Made by a program: the position numbers and the translations under genes
The notes under the pieces: model-generated
Database searches by the model: none
Told to the model about the DNA's origin: nothing
Seen by the model: the letters and a program-made list of their open reading frames with translations, nothing else
Origin: Paenibacillus sp. Soil787
Lineage (GTDB): Bacteria; Bacillota; Bacilli; Paenibacillales; NBRC-103111
DNA: 64,000 nucleotides
Direction of reading: 5' to 3'
Assembly: GCF_001429545.1 (NCBI RefSeq)
Contig: NZ_LMSP01000002.1
Location: 62,001-126,000, forward strand
In this document: in pieces, positions 50,540 through 60,927 of the stretch
Position numbering within the stretch: the stretch's first letter is position 1
Layout: each line of letters begins with the position of its first letter

Positions 50540-51323
50540 CTCGCTCCACTCTCCTTCCGAGATAAACTTCAGCAACTTTTTCATCATTCTGAATATCCTG
50601 CATGGTGCCTTCCCGAAGCACGGTTCCTTCATGAAGTACCGTGACTGTTCTAGCGAACTTACGAACAAATTCCATATCATGTTCAACTACGATGATCGTC
50701 TGATTAGACGCAATTTCGTGCAGCAGCTCGCCTGTTTTCTCGGTTTCGCTATCTGTCATGCCGGCGGCAGGCTCATCCAGCAGCAGCAGATCGGGTTCCT
50801 GCATGAGCAGCATCCCGATTTCAAGCCACTGCTTCTCGCCGTGAGAGAGTGACCCTGCGCGTTCTTTGACTTTGCTTTGCAGGCCAATCATCTCGAGTCG
50901 GAGATGCAAGCGGTCTCGTTGTTCACTTGTCGTCTTGGTCCATAGTGCGCTGAGGAGGCCGCGCTGCTGTTTCATAGAAAGAGCCAAATTTTCAAAAACG
51001 GTTAATGTTGAAAAGACGGAAGGTGCTTGGAATTTACGTCCAATGCCAAGCTCGGCAATTTGGTGTTCTTGGTGCTTGGAGAGATCAATTAATTCTTTGA
51101 AATACACGTGACCTTGTGAAGGTTTCACTTTCCCGCAAATGACATCCAAGAGCGTTGTTTTCCCTGCTCCGTTCGGCCCGATGAGAAACCGAAGCTCTCC
51201 ATATTGCAAGGATAGATCCAGGTTACGCAAGGCTTTGAATCCGTCAAAGTTCACTTCAAGCCCTTTAACGCTAAGGATGTTCTCGCCGGCTACAGGCTGT
51301 TGTTTCGCTAATTGTCCTAGCAT
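50532..51323 (-). CDS. urtD: Urea ABC transporter ATP-binding protein UrtD
   Basis: A 263-residue ATPase. Walker A is GPNGAGKTT, signature SLSHGEKQWLEIGM, Walker B DLLLLDEPAAGMTD; LSHGEKQWLEI is the UrtD form of the signature. LSKHQEHQIAELGIGRKFQ precedes it. Works with UrtE to power urea uptake. Follows urtC by 49 bases. Confidence 0.94.
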   Translation of the reverse strand: MLGQLAKQQPVAGENILSVKGLEVNFDGFKALRNLDLSLQYGELRFLIGPNGAGKTTLLDVICGKVKPSQGHVYFKELIDLSKHQEHQIAELGIGRKFQAPSVFSTLTVFENLALSMKQQRGLLSALWTKTTSEQRDRLHLRLEMIGLQSKVKERAGSLSHGEKQWLEIGMLLMQEPDLLLLDEPAAGMTDSETEKTGELLHEIASNQTIIVVEHDMEFVRKFARTVTVLHEGTVLREGTMQDIQNDEKVAEVYLGRRVERGA

Positions 51324-51372
51324 TGGGATGTTCCTCCTTCAAATTTCATAACATTAAGGATTGGGTTTATGG

Positions 51373-52461
51373 TCAGCTTGCTTCTTGCGATGAAGAAATC
51401 GGCTTTGGAAGCACGGGTTTTTTCCAATTGGAGGTGTAGTGTGTAATCGTACCGACGATACCTTTGGGCAGCAGCAGTACAACAATAATGAACATGGCTC
51501 CGAGCATGATAGGCCACCAAGCCGGGTAAGCTTCGCTAAACGTTGTTTTGGCAGCGTTGGTGATTAACGCTCCAAGAACGGCGCCTCCGATTGTTGCGCG
51601 CCCTCCAATAGCTACCCAAAGAACCATCTCGATAGAAGGGACGATGCCCATTTGTGCAGGTGAGATAATGCCTTCCTGAAGGACGAAGAGCACACCGGCA
51701 AGTCCGGCTAATCCTGCTGAAGCGCAGTAAATGAATACTTTAAAAGTGACTGGATTGTAGCCAATAAAGCGAACCCGATTTTCCCCATCACGAATGGCTG
51801 TAAGAATGTTCCCCATCCGACTGGTGACGAGCAGACTACATAGAATAAGTACGACAACAACAACAGCTAAGGTGAGATAGAAAAATAATAATTTCGTTGA
51901 TTGTGATTGCAGGTTTAAGCCAAGAAAGGTGGTGAAATTGGTTAACCCGTTAGTTCCACCTGTATAGCCTTGTTGACCAACGAATAAAGTGACGGTAATA
52001 ATGACCAGCGCCTGAGACAATATGGAGAAAAAAGCACCTTTAATGCGGTTGCGGAATGTAAAATATCCCAAAATGAACGCGACGATCATTGGAACGATAA
52101 GTGCAAGAAGGAATGCAGCGCCTGCATTGTGGAAAGGAACCCAGAACCAGGGGAGGCTTTCAACGCCGCTCCATGACATGAAATCGGGCAGTTGGTCTGG
52201 CGACGCGGCGAGCTTAAGATGCATGGCCATGCAATAAGCCCCAAGTCCAAAGTAGACGCCATGGCCTAGGCTAAGAATCCCGGTATAGCCCCAAATTAGA
52301 TCAATTCCCATGGCAATGATGGCATAAGCGAGAAACTTGCCAAGAAGGGAAAGTCGGAAGTCTGACATGAACAGAGGTGCCAGAGCGATAGCGATCAAAA
52401 AAATGGCATAAACGATCAATTTAAGCTTGGATTGTCCCGCTAAGAGCATGGAAGATGCCAC
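51373..52461 (-). CDS. urtC: Urea ABC transporter permease UrtC
   Basis: A 362-residue LivM-type permease with about ten helices. Seen: [41 protein letters not shown] and [22 protein letters not shown], typical of UrtC. GTG 52461 or the ATG four codons later (52449) may be the start; AAAGGA lies close upstream. It pairs with UrtB in the membrane and follows it by nine bases. Confidence 0.93.
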   Translation of the reverse strand: MASSMLLAGQSKLKLIVYAIFLIAIALAPLFMSDFRLSLLGKFLAYAIIAMGIDLIWGYTGILSLGHGVYFGLGAYCMAMHLKLAASPDQLPDFMSWSGVESLPWFWVPFHNAGAAFLLALIVPMIVAFILGYFTFRNRIKGAFFSILSQALVIITVTLFVGQQGYTGGTNGLTNFTTFLGLNLQSQSTKLLFFYLTLAVVVVVLILCSLLVTSRMGNILTAIRDGENRVRFIGYNPVTFKVFIYCASAGLAGLAGVLFVLQEGIISPAQMGIVPSIEMVLWVAIGGRATIGGAVLGALITNAAKTTFSEAYPAWWPIMLGAMFIIVVLLLPKGIVGTITHYTSNWKKPVLPKPISSSQEAS

Positions 52462-52470
52462 ATCCTTTCT

Positions 52471-53376
52471 TCAATCTAAGGATCTTGAACGGATCGTCAC
52501 AAGTCCCATCGGTTTCCATTGCAAGAAGGCGATTATGAGTGTAAAAACAAGTACTTTACCGAGTGTAGCACTTGTTGTGTATTCCAAAGCTGTATTGAAA
52601 ACCCCAATGCCTAATGCTCCTGCTACGGTGCCAATCAGCTTGCCAATTCCACCAAGTACAACAACCATGAACGCATCCACAATATAGTAAGTGCCTATAG
52701 TTGGTCCAATAGGCCCTAGCAGCGTTAAGGCGCATCCGGCAATACCTGCCATTGCGGAGCCAAAAGCGAAGGATTGAGCATCTACTCTGCGTGTGGAAAT
52801 GCCGAGACAAGCAGCCATTTCACGATTCTGCATAACAGCTCTCATTCGTCTTCCTCCGGCAGAGTGATACAGATACATATAAATGACCAAGATACACAGC
52901 GCAACCAGAGCAATAATAAAGAGGCGCTTGTAAGGGAGAATGAGGTCGGCTGATAGATGAAGTCCGCCTTCCAACCATTCGGGTGCTTTAACAGCCACAT
53001 TAGGAGCACCAAAGATGGTGCGTGCAAGCTGCTGCAAGGCAAGGCTCACTCCCCATGTAGCAAGCAGGCTGTCTAGCGGTCTGCCGTACATGAATCGAAT
53101 GAGAAACACTTCGAGCAGCCAGCCAACGAAGAAGGCAACTGCAAAGGCAACACCTAACGACACGATGAAATACCATCCGAAAGCGGAGGCAGGTAGAAAC
53201 TTCTGAAACCACTGCTGGACTAGATAAGCCATATAGGCGCCAATCATGATGAATTCGCCATGGGCCATATTCATAACATTCATCAAGCCAAATGTAATCG
53301 CAAGACCGATGGCGATCAGCAGCAGAATGGAGCTGAGGCTTAGACCGTTAAATAATTGAAGAAGCAGCAGACTCAT
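52471..53376 (-). CDS. urtB: Urea ABC transporter permease UrtB
   Basis: A 301-residue LivH-type permease with about eight helices. Seen: GLMNVMNMAHGEFIMIGAYMAY, the LLATWGVSLALQQLARTIFG segment and VVVLGGIGKLIGTVAGALGIG. It lacks the long N-terminal extracytoplasmic extension found in proteobacterial UrtB. Second gene of the operon after urtA, with a stem-loop between. Confidence 0.94.
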   Translation of the reverse strand: MSLLLLQLFNGLSLSSILLLIAIGLAITFGLMNVMNMAHGEFIMIGAYMAYLVQQWFQKFLPASAFGWYFIVSLGVAFAVAFFVGWLLEVFLIRFMYGRPLDSLLATWGVSLALQQLARTIFGAPNVAVKAPEWLEGGLHLSADLILPYKRLFIIALVALCILVIYMYLYHSAGGRRMRAVMQNREMAACLGISTRRVDAQSFAFGSAMAGIAGCALTLLGPIGPTIGTYYIVDAFMVVVLGGIGKLIGTVAGALGIGVFNTALEYTTSATLGKVLVFTLIIAFLQWKPMGLVTIRSRSLD

Positions 53377-53412
53377 GGCATTCCCTCCCAGTAAACCCCA
53401 AAATGGTGAAAT

Positions 53413-53438
53413 CCAGGACTGCCGTTAGGCAATCCTGG
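53413..53438 (-). other. Intercistronic stem-loop between urtA and urtB
   Basis: CCAGGACTGCC-GTTA-GGCAATCCTGG, an 11-bp stem with one mismatch and no T-run. Such hairpins after a binding-protein gene often slow 3' decay and raise its level over the membrane genes. Confidence 0.65.
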
Positions 53439-53453
53439 CTCCAATAATTAACT

Positions 53454-54728
53454 TTATTTTTTCGTTACTTCGCCGCCCCAAGGGTATGTTTTGAGGAAAG
53501 GATCTGGTTTGAGAGGTTGGCCGGAGTTCCATATTTCTTTGATTTGGCCATCAGCCGTAATTTGACCGATACGTGCCGTTTTGGAAATATGTTGGTTCTC
53601 TCCATCAATAACCACTTTACCTTCAGGTGCGTCAAACTCGATCCCTTTGGCAGCAGCTTTCACTTTGTCAACCTCAAAGGATCCTGCTTTCTTAACAGCT
53701 GCAGCCCATAAGTAAACGGCCGTGTAACCAGCTTCAATCGGGTCGTCCGTAACGCGGTCTTTCCCATATTTGGCTTTGTAAGCTTCCACGAATTTTTTGT
53801 TCTCAGGAACATCCGTTGTTTGGTAGTAGTTCCAAGCTGTGTAGTGTCCTTCTAGGACAGAAGCTCCAATACCGCGAACCTCTTCCTCAGCGATACTTAC
53901 GGACATTGTTGTTAGATCTTTGGATGAAATGCCTGCATCTTTCAATTGCTTGAAGAAGGCTACGTTACTGTCGCCGTTCAGCGTATTGAAAATGACATCC
54001 GGTTTCTCCTTTTTGATTTTACTAATGATTGTATTGTAGTCGGTGTGTCCAAGTGGTGTGTATTCTTCGGCAACAAGTGTTCCGCCATCAGCTTTCAACT
54101 GTTCTTTAATAATTTTGTTGGCTGTTCTTGGGAAGACATAATCGGAGCCGAGAAGGTAGAATTTCTTGCCTTTGTTTTGCAGCAGCCAAGTCACCGCAGG
54201 GATAATTTGTTGGTTCGTTGTCGCTCCTATGTAGAAAATATTAGGTGATGATTCCACGCCTTCATACTGTACCGGATACCACAGTAAACCTTTGTTTTGT
54301 TCGACGACCGGAAGCACCGCTTTGCGGCTGGCAGATGTCCAGCAGCCAAAGATCGTTACAACGCTGTCTTTTTGCAGTAACTTCTTAGTTTTCTCTGCAA
54401 AGGTCGGCCAATCGGATGCCCCGTCTTCAATCACGGGCTTGATTTTTTTACCTAAGAGTCCCCCAGCTGCATTAATTTCGTCAATCGCCATAAGCTCAGC
54501 ATCTCTTACAGATACTTCACTAATGGACATGGTGCCTGTGAGTGAGTGAAGAATCCCAACAGGTACAGTTTCATCCTTCGTCTCCGCCTTAGCTTCAGCG
54601 GCTTTGGTCGCCATAGGTGTAGTTGTCGTGGATGTAGTTGGCTCTGATTTTGCACAGCCAGCCATGACCATCATCAAAGCCATACTCAAAGCGACTGTGA
54701 GCTTACCTTTGTTTCTTATCTCTCTCAT
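53454..54728 (-). CDS. urtA: Urea ABC transporter binding lipoprotein UrtA
   Basis: A 424-residue lipoprotein. The lipobox MAGC puts the lipidated Cys at 25, then a Ser/Thr/Ala/Lys linker, then a type I binding-protein fold: [39 protein letters not shown] and [20 protein letters not shown], all signatures of UrtA/AmiC-type proteins. It binds urea outside the membrane. First gene of urtABCDE and divergent from urease across a gap with GlnR/TnrA-type sites. Confidence 0.95.
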   Translation of the reverse strand: MREIRNKGKLTVALSMALMMVMAGCAKSEPTTSTTTTPMATKAAEAKAETKDETVPVGILHSLTGTMSISEVSVRDAELMAIDEINAAGGLLGKKIKPVIEDGASDWPTFAEKTKKLLQKDSVVTIFGCWTSASRKAVLPVVEQNKGLLWYPVQYEGVESSPNIFYIGATTNQQIIPAVTWLLQNKGKKFYLLGSDYVFPRTANKIIKEQLKADGGTLVAEEYTPLGHTDYNTIISKIKKEKPDVIFNTLNGDSNVAFFKQLKDAGISSKDLTTMSVSIAEEEVRGIGASVLEGHYTAWNYYQTTDVPENKKFVEAYKAKYGKDRVTDDPIEAGYTAVYLWAAAVKKAGSFEVDKVKAAAKGIEFDAPEGKVVIDGENQHISKTARIGQITADGQIKEIWNSGQPLKPDPFLKTYPWGGEVTKK

Positions 54729-54797
54729 TCACGTCCCACTCCCTTTGCTTACAAGATTTGGATTACAAGGCTTATGATAAAGTGCAAAACAAGTTAG

Positions 54798-54814
54798 TGT
54801 CAACATAGATGACA
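54798..54814. promoter_or_regulatory. GlnR/TnrA-type box 1
   Basis: TGTCA-ACATAGA-TGACA, a full match to TGTNA-N7-TNACA, 70 bases upstream of urtA. Confidence 0.72.
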
Positions 54815-54913
54815 CGCATTAATTGTTTTTTGTTAACAACGCACAAAAACCAGCTATTTCTTTGTGAAAATCACATAAAATACGAAGGATGACATCAGAA
54901 ATTGTTGTCTACA

Positions 54914-54930
54914 TGTCATGATATCTAACA
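54914..54930. promoter_or_regulatory. GlnR/TnrA-type box 2
   Basis: TGTCA-TGATATC-TAACA, a full match to TGTNA-N7-TNACA, 82 bases upstream of ureA. Two such sites in one divergent gap imply joint nitrogen control. Confidence 0.72.
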
Positions 54931-55011
54931 TTAATGATTTACAATCATGAAATACACGAATATAATAAAGATAAAGAATTACCATTATTCGGATTTTAAT
55001 GAGGTGAAGAT

Positions 55012-55314
55012 GTGCATTTAACGGAGAGAGAAAAAGAAAAGCTGCTCATTACAGTCGCTGCTGATCTAGCGCGCCGAAGACTTGCCAGAGGCTTGAAACT
55101 GAATTATCCCGAAAGCATAGCGCTGCTAACATCCGAAATTATGGAAGGAGCCAGGGATGGATTGACCGTTGCTCAATTGATGGCATTCGGTACAACGATT
55201 CTGAGAGCAGAGCAAGTCATGGAAGGTGTACCTCAAATGATTCATGAAGTACAGGTAGAGGCTACGTTTCCCGATGGGACCAAATTAGTTACCGTACATG
55301 AACCAATAACCTAA
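55012..55314 (+). CDS. ureA: Urease gamma subunit
   Basis: A 100-residue urease gamma subunit. [20 protein letters not shown] and [20 protein letters not shown] are diagnostic. Starts at GTG 55012 behind GAGGTGAAG. First of ureABCFGD. The subunit joins UreB and UreC in the (alpha-beta-gamma)3 enzyme that hydrolyses urea to ammonia and carbamate. Confidence 0.96.
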   Translation: MHLTEREKEKLLITVAADLARRRLARGLKLNYPESIALLTSEIMEGARDGLTVAQLMAFGTTILRAEQVMEGVPQMIHEVQVEATFPDGTKLVTVHEPIT

Positions 55315-55347
55315 CCATACAAATGATGAATCGAAAGGGGCGAGAAG

Positions 55348-55731
55348 ATGGTTCCAGGCGAATATCGAACAGTCAAGGGATATATTGAAATCAATATAGG
55401 AAGACAAACGGTTAATTTGATCGTTACGAATACAGGAGATCGTCCCGTTCAGGTGGGGTCGCATTTTCATTTTTTTGAAGTGAACAGAGCGTTGGACTTC
55501 TCGAGAGAACAAGCCTATGGCATGCGTTTGGACATTCCCGCGGGAACCGCTGTCCGTTTTGAGCCGGGGGAACAGAAACCTATACAGCTCGTTGAACTTG
55601 GTGGAGCCAAACTTTCTTATGGACTAAATAACTTGAGTAATGGCTTAGCGGCTAATGGGAATATGTCAAGTGCTGCGAGAGAAAGATGGCAAGCATGGGA
55701 GGAAAAGTCCGGTGAATCGAATAGATCGTAA
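55348..55731 (+). CDS. ureB: Urease beta subunit
   Basis: A 127-residue beta subunit. [38 protein letters not shown] and [16 protein letters not shown] are family blocks. A Gly/Asn-rich spacer and an acidic tail extend the C-terminus. Overlaps ureC by 20 bases, so the two are coupled. Confidence 0.96.
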   Translation: MVPGEYRTVKGYIEINIGRQTVNLIVTNTGDRPVQVGSHFHFFEVNRALDFSREQAYGMRLDIPAGTAVRFEPGEQKPIQLVELGGAKLSYGLNNLSNGLAANGNMSSAARERWQAWEEKSGESNRS

Positions 55732-57427
55732 AAGTTATGCGCTAATGTTCGGGCCTACAACGGGAGATGCCATTCGTTTGGCTGATACTGAGCTTTGGGC
55801 ACAAATCGAGCATGATTACACCGTATACGGTGATGAATGTAAATTTGGCGGCGGTAAGGTCATTCGTGACGGGATGGGGCAGTCCAGTGGAGCTACCCGT
55901 GACCAAGGTGTTCTCGATACCCTGATTACGAATGCGGTCATTATCGACCACTGGGGTATTGTCAAAGGTGACATCGGCATTAAGGATGGTCATATCGTAG
56001 GGATCGGTAAAGCGGGGAACCCAGACATTATGGATGGTGTGCATCCCAATATGATTGTGGGCGCGAGCACGGAAGTCATTGCAGGTGAAGGTAAAATTGT
56101 GACTGCGGGCGGAATCGACGCGCACATTCATTTTATTTGTCCCCAGCAAATTGAAACGGCGCTTTCCTCTGGCGTGACGACGATGATTGGTGGAGGAACA
56201 GGACCTGCTACAGGGACGAATGCCACAACTTGTACGCCTGGTGCATGGCACATGCAGCGAATGCTGGAGGCTGCTGAAGCTTTTCCTATGAACTTGGGCT
56301 TTACGGGTAAAGGCAATGCTTCTTTTCTAGCTCCGTTGACGGAGCAAATTGAAGCGGGAGCTATTGGATTGAAGCTTCATGAAGATTGGGGAACGACGCC
56401 GGCAGCAATCGACACTTGTCTCGAAGCAGCAGATCAATATGACGTACAAGTAGCCATTCATACCGATACATTAAATGAAGCGGGATTTCTCGAGGATACG
56501 CTCGCAGCTATCAAGGGCCGTACGATTCATACGTATCATACCGAAGGAGCAGGCGGGGGGCACGCGCCGGATATTATCCGTGCGGCTGCTGAGCCTAACG
56601 TACTACCGTCTTCGACAAACCCGACCCGTCCATATACGATCAATACCATTGAAGAGCATTTGGATATGCTCATGGTGTGTCATCATTTGGACAGCCGTAT
56701 TCCCGAGGATGTTGCTTTTGCGGATTCTCGGATTCGTCCGGAAACGATTGCTGCGGAAGATATTCTTCACGATCTTGGCGTATTCAGCATGCTAAGCTCG
56801 GATTCTCAGGCAATGGGGCGGGTTGGCGAGGTCATTATTCGTACATGGCAAACCGCCGATAAAATGAAGAAACAGCGCGGCCCGCTAGCTCCCGATACGG
56901 AAGATGGCGACAATTTCCGAATTAAACGTTACATCGCCAAATATACGATTAATCCAGCGATTACGCATGGGATTTCGCACCTTGTCGGTTCCATTGAGCC
57001 TGGCAAATTTGCGGATCTTGTCATATGGAGCCCGATGTTCTTCGGGGTTAAGCCAGATCTGGTACTCAAAGGCGGAAGTATCGCTTATGCGCAAATGGGA
57101 GATCCGAACGCGTCCATTCCAACCCCGCAGCCTGTATTTGGGCGTCCGATGTTTGCTGCTTTTGGTAAAGCTTTGACGCAAAGCTCGATTACCTTCGTTT
57201 CTCAAGCCGCCTATGATCGCGGCATTGCTGAGAAATTAGGGCTGCAAAAGCGTGTCGAGCCTGTGAAAGGGTGTCGCCATATATCGAAGAAAGACATGAT
57301 TCATAATAACGGTACACCTTCTATAGAAGTAAACCCTGAAACCTATGAAGTGAAAGTTGATGGGGAAGCCATTACTTGTGAGCCGGCGACCGAGCTGCCG
57401 ATGGCGCAGTTATATTTCTTATTCTAA
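55712..57427 (+). CDS. ureC: Urease alpha (catalytic) subunit
   Basis: A 571-residue nickel enzyme. Nickel ligands and active site: [14 protein letters not shown] (His 138, 140), the carbamylated Lys in [12 protein letters not shown] (Lys 221), [10 protein letters not shown] and [14 protein letters not shown]is residues, the flap Cys/His in [15 protein letters not shown], and Asp in [12 protein letters not shown]. All are present, so it should be active. Start chosen at GTG 55712, eight bases after GGGAGG, inside the end of ureB. Confidence 0.97.
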   Translation: MNRIDRKSYALMFGPTTGDAIRLADTELWAQIEHDYTVYGDECKFGGGKVIRDGMGQSSGATRDQGVLDTLITNAVIIDHWGIVKGDIGIKDGHIVGIGKAGNPDIMDGVHPNMIVGASTEVIAGEGKIVTAGGIDAHIHFICPQQIETALSSGVTTMIGGGTGPATGTNATTCTPGAWHMQRMLEAAEAFPMNLGFTGKGNASFLAPLTEQIEAGAIGLKLHEDWGTTPAAIDTCLEAADQYDVQVAIHTDTLNEAGFLEDTLAAIKGRTIHTYHTEGAGGGHAPDIIRAAAEPNVLPSSTNPTRPYTINTIEEHLDMLMVCHHLDSRIPEDVAFADSRIRPETIAAEDILHDLGVFSMLSSDSQAMGRVGEVIIRTWQTADKMKKQRGPLAPDTEDGDNFRIKRYIAKYTINPAITHGISHLVGSIEPGKFADLVIWSPMFFGVKPDLVLKGGSIAYAQMGDPNASIPTPQPVFGRPMFAAFGKALTQSSITFVSQAAYDRGIAEKLGLQKRVEPVKGCRHISKKDMIHNNGTPSIEVNPETYEVKVDGEAITCEPATELPMAQLYFLF

Positions 57428-57468
57428 AAGAGTGGGAAGTCCCCAATCGAGGTGACGACATAAAAGCG

Positions 57469-58194
57469 ATGACAACAAAGACAACGACATTCATGGAAGA
57501 GATGACGCCGAGGTTTCACTGGCTCGCTTATCAACAGCTTCTGGATTCAGCCTTGCCCATTGGCGGATTCTCTCATTCCTTTGGTTTGGAAACGCTCGTT
57601 CAACAAGAGCGATTAACAACGATTGAAGAGCTCGAAGCTTATATTCGCACGATGCTCGCAAATAGCTGGGCATCAACAGACACAATGGTAATCAAAGCTG
57701 CCTATACCCATATTCCAAGGCAGGAATGGGATCAGCTCTGGGAGATTGACCGCATGCTGCATGTGCAGCGTGTATCGAGTGAAGCGAGGAGCGGCGTTCA
57801 AAAGATGGGCCGCAGGCTGCTCCAGCTATCACGATCGATGTATCCCGCGCTGAACTGGCTGCCTCTGGACGAAGCTGTGAAAGCAGACCGCTGCAGCTCC
57901 AATCATCCGATTGTCCACGGATGGGTAAGCTATCACCTCGGTGTGCCGCTCAATCAAGCGGCAGAAGGCTATCTGTACAGCTGTATCATGACCTGTATCA
58001 ACAGTGCGCTTAGACTTATGTCCATGGGTCAAACTCAAGGGCAAATTCTTCTTGCGAAGCTGCTTCCTTTGACCGGGAGCGAGTGGCAGCGAGTAGCGCA
58101 TTTAGATCCCTTGGATGCGTATACGAATGCACCGGCCGCAGATCTCGCCATGATGCAGCACGAAACGCTGTATTCACGATTATTCATGTCTTAA
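57469..58194 (+). CDS. ureF: Urease accessory protein UreF
   Basis: A 241-residue helical accessory protein that, with UreD and UreG, delivers nickel to apo-urease. Seen: LLDSALPIGGFSHSFGLETLVQ, and in the centre SSNHPIVHGWVSYHLGVPL. It follows ureC directly: the usual ureE gene is missing. GAGGTGACG lies about 13 bases before the ATG, a long spacing, so a start further in is possible. Confidence 0.92.
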   Translation: MTTKTTTFMEEMTPRFHWLAYQQLLDSALPIGGFSHSFGLETLVQQERLTTIEELEAYIRTMLANSWASTDTMVIKAAYTHIPRQEWDQLWEIDRMLHVQRVSSEARSGVQKMGRRLLQLSRSMYPALNWLPLDEAVKADRCSSNHPIVHGWVSYHLGVPLNQAAEGYLYSCIMTCINSALRLMSMGQTQGQILLAKLLPLTGSEWQRVAHLDPLDAYTNAPAADLAMMQHETLYSRLFMS

Positions 58195-58218
58195 TCATAA
58201 ATTTTAGGAGGAATGACT

Positions 58219-58878
58219 ATGTGTCAAGGTCAAGGTCATCATCACCACCACTGGGAGAAACCAGCTGTGGATCGGAGTCGCCCTATGCGTATTGGAATCG
58301 GCGGGCCTGTTGGCTCAGGCAAAACAGCGCTAGTAGAGCGTCTAGCGCGGAAACTCAACAACCGCTACAGTATTGCGGTGATTACCAATGATATCTATAC
58401 GAAGGAAGATGCCCGTATTTTGATTAGCTCTGAAGCACTGCCTGAGGAGCGCATTATTGGGGTAGAAACAGGCGGATGCCCGCATACAGCGATCCGTGAG
58501 GATGCTTCGATGAATTTCGAAGCCATTGAAGAGCTGGAGAAGCGGTTCGAGAATCTCGATATTATTTTCATCGAGAGCGGCGGCGATAACTTGGCTGCAG
58601 CGTTTAGCCCAGAGCTGGTAGATCGCTTCATCTATATTATAGATGTCGCTCAAGGGGAAAAAATACCGCGCAAAGGCGGTCCTGGCATTATGCGTTCCGA
58701 TATGCTCATTATCAACAAGATCGATCTAGCCCCGTATGTAGGTGCCAGCCTGGAAGTGATGGATTCGGACACGAAGAAGATGCGCGGCGACCGTCCGTAC
58801 ATATTCTCCAACCTGATGGGCGGCACAGGGCTGGACGATATTGTCACATGGGTGGAACAGGAGTTCAGCCATGCCTAG
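58219..58878 (+). CDS. ureG: Urease accessory GTPase UreG with N-terminal His tract
   Basis: A 219-residue SIMIBI GTPase that supplies GTP-driven nickel transfer. The P-loop is [20 protein letters not shown] metal site is in [21 protein letters not shown] is the G4 motif. The N-terminus has five His in a row (residues 7-11) next to a Cys at 2, which may hold nickel in place of the absent UreE. Start chosen at ATG 58219, seven bases after AGGAGG; ATG 58213 is too close to it. Confidence 0.94.
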   Translation: MCQGQGHHHHHWEKPAVDRSRPMRIGIGGPVGSGKTALVERLARKLNNRYSIAVITNDIYTKEDARILISSEALPEERIIGVETGGCPHTAIREDASMNFEAIEELEKRFENLDIIFIESGGDNLAAAFSPELVDRFIYIIDVAQGEKIPRKGGPGIMRSDMLIINKIDLAPYVGASLEVMDSDTKKMRGDRPYIFSNLMGGTGLDDIVTWVEQEFSHA

Positions 58879-59725
58879 CGTGACCGGGGAGATTAAGGCG
58901 GAATTTGCAGTACGCAGCGGCTTGACGCAGCTCGTCCGCAAATACCATGCCTCCCCGCTCAAAATCGCCAAAACGTTTCGTTATGAGAACGAAACGCTCA
59001 TCCAAGGCGCCCATCCTATGGATCAATTGGGTGTCTATATGATGGACTGCTCCCCAGGACTCATGTCGGGGGATCATTATGAAATCAGCGTGCGCCTTGG
59101 AGAGGGCGCACGTGTTTTTCTAACGAACCAATCGTTCACGAAGGTTCATCCGTCTGAGGCTGGCCACGGAAGCACGCAGCGCCAGACGCTTCATTTGGAA
59201 GCTGACGCGATGCTGGAATACATCCCAGAGCCCTTAATGCTCTATAAAGATGCCAGCCTAGCCGCAGAAATGGATGTTCATTTAGCAGCTGGGTCCGCGT
59301 TGATTTTCTCGGATATATGTTGTCCGGGACGAACGCAGCGAGGCGAAATATTTCAGTATTCACGTTATATGAATCGAATGAAAGTCTGGCACGGCAAGGA
59401 ATTGATCTTTTATCAGAATCAAAGAATTGAACCACAGATCATGCAGCTATCAGCTCCAGGTTGCTGGGGGCGGGAAACACATCTCGGTAATCTGTACATT
59501 TTCTCGGATCGCCTTAAACAGCGTCATCTCGATGAAGTATTGGAGAGTCTTGAAGAGCTTGAGGGTGTAGAAGTCCGTATTGGAGCCAGTCTTACGCATA
59601 AATACGGTTTAGTTGTCACAGTCATGGGAAGACATGCTTGGGAATTGCAGTTAGCTCTGACGAAAGCATGGCAGGATATTCGCCGCAGCTTATTAGCATT
59701 AACGCCATTAATGGTTAATAAATAG
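58871..59725 (+). CDS. ureD: Urease accessory protein UreD (UreH)
   Basis: A 284-residue accessory scaffold that binds apo-urease and UreF/UreG. Seen: [27 protein letters not shown] block (about 52-74), [30 protein letters not shown] and [14 protein letters not shown], all UreD features. Start chosen at ATG 58871, seven bases after AGGAG, overlapping the ureG end by eight bases. Last gene of the operon, followed by a terminator. Confidence 0.93.
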   Translation: MPSVTGEIKAEFAVRSGLTQLVRKYHASPLKIAKTFRYENETLIQGAHPMDQLGVYMMDCSPGLMSGDHYEISVRLGEGARVFLTNQSFTKVHPSEAGHGSTQRQTLHLEADAMLEYIPEPLMLYKDASLAAEMDVHLAAGSALIFSDICCPGRTQRGEIFQYSRYMNRMKVWHGKELIFYQNQRIEPQIMQLSAPGCWGRETHLGNLYIFSDRLKQRHLDEVLESLEELEGVEVRIGASLTHKYGLVVTVMGRHAWELQLALTKAWQDIRRSLLALTPLMVNK

Positions 59726-59742
59726 TAAGATTAAACATAGAT

Positions 59743-59768
59743 GGGAGCCCTTGAGGGCTCCTTTTTCC
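59743..59768 (+). terminator. Rho-independent terminator of the urease operon
   Basis: GGAGCCC-TTGA-GGGCTCC followed by TTTTT. Confidence 0.87.
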
Positions 59769-59932
59769 ATGGAATCGAATGCTCCGATCATTTTCCACGC
59801 ATACTGGAAGGAGAATCGACAATATGATGACAACTGCCTGCACTTCATTGTCAAACGATGTAGGGGTTGGTATGATGGGAGTGTTCATGATTAAGGTTGC
59901 TCGGAAATTCGACATAGAGGAGGACGTTTTAC

Positions 59933-60910
59933 GTGGAAAATCAAGTTAGCTACGAAAGCGTTTCGAACGGTTCGTCACAAGGGTCCATTGGGGCAGAAAC
60001 CATAGAAGCTAGCAATATGCAAGCATCGGCTGAGCCGGTGACCATGAAAGATTTCTATCGCTTGGTAAAACCAGGCATTATTTATTCCAATTTAATGACA
60101 GCTTTTGCTGGCTATTGGATGGCCGCACATTGGGATGTAAGCTGGGTACACCTTATTATGACCATGCTAGGAACAGCTCTTGTGATGGCAGGAGGAACGG
60201 TGCTCAACAATTATTTGGACCGTGAAATGGATGCGAAGATGGAACGGACGCAGAATAGAGCTCTTCCAAGTGGGAGAATGAGTGCGAATGTTGTTCTATG
60301 GTACGGTATTATTCTAGGAACGATCGGTCTGGGAGTCCTATATTTTGGAGCGGAATCGCCTCTAGCAACGTTGATCGGACTGATTGGCCTGTTCTTGTAT
60401 GTTTGGCTCTATACCGCATGGTTTAAAAGAACTTCAGTATGGAGTACATTCGTTGGGGCATTCTCTGGCGCTACACCTCCCGTTATAGGATACTGTGCCG
60501 TAAGTGGTACGGTTGATCTAGGTGCTATTCTTCTTTTTGCTTTCTTATTCCTCTGGCAGCCTCCGCACTTCTGGGCTCTTGGGATTCGCCGTATGGAAGA
60601 ATATCGCGCTGCAGGATTCCCGCTTTTACCCGTAGTCAAAGGGACATACGTGACCAAGATCAGCATGGTGCGTTATGTAGTTTTACTTGTTCCTGTAACC
60701 GTGATGTTAACAGCTTATGGATACGTAGGTTACTTGTTTTTATTCGCATCAACCATCTTAGGATTGATTTGGGCATTCATGAGTATCAAAGGCTTTAAGG
60801 CAACAGGTGAGGCCGAAGTGGTATGGGCTAAACGCATGTTCCTGTTCTCTCTGTTGTATTTAACTCTCCTATCGTTCCTCATGGTCATTGATACAGTGAA
60901 AATTAGTTAG
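59933..60910 (+). CDS. ctaB: Protohaem IX farnesyltransferase (haem O synthase)
   Basis: A 325-residue UbiA-family prenyltransferase that makes haem O for terminal oxidases. Seen: FYRLVKPGIIYSNLMTAFAG, the prenyl-diphosphate motif NNYLDREMDAKMERT and QNRALPSGRM, plus RRMEEYRAAGFPLLPVVKG in the second half. About nine helices. A 38-residue Ser/Glu-rich N-terminal extension precedes the core. GTG start with AGGAGGACG upstream. The next gene encodes a Sco protein, so the pair supports cytochrome oxidase assembly. Confidence 0.94.
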   Translation: MENQVSYESVSNGSSQGSIGAETIEASNMQASAEPVTMKDFYRLVKPGIIYSNLMTAFAGYWMAAHWDVSWVHLIMTMLGTALVMAGGTVLNNYLDREMDAKMERTQNRALPSGRMSANVVLWYGIILGTIGLGVLYFGAESPLATLIGLIGLFLYVWLYTAWFKRTSVWSTFVGAFSGATPPVIGYCAVSGTVDLGAILLFAFLFLWQPPHFWALGIRRMEEYRAAGFPLLPVVKGTYVTKISMVRYVVLLVPVTVMLTAYGYVGYLFLFASTILGLIWAFMSIKGFKATGEAEVVWAKRMFLFSLLYLTLLSFLMVIDTVKIS

Positions 60911-60927
60911 AATTGAGGGCTGAAGTA

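Noticed and set aside
50540..50686. Longer N-terminus for UrtE
   Set aside because: It lies inside urtD in another phase and would make the protein far longer than the family.
55655..55711. Longer N-terminus for UreC
   Set aside because: It lies within ureB, has no ribosome site, and urease alpha subunits begin at about [10 protein letters not shown].
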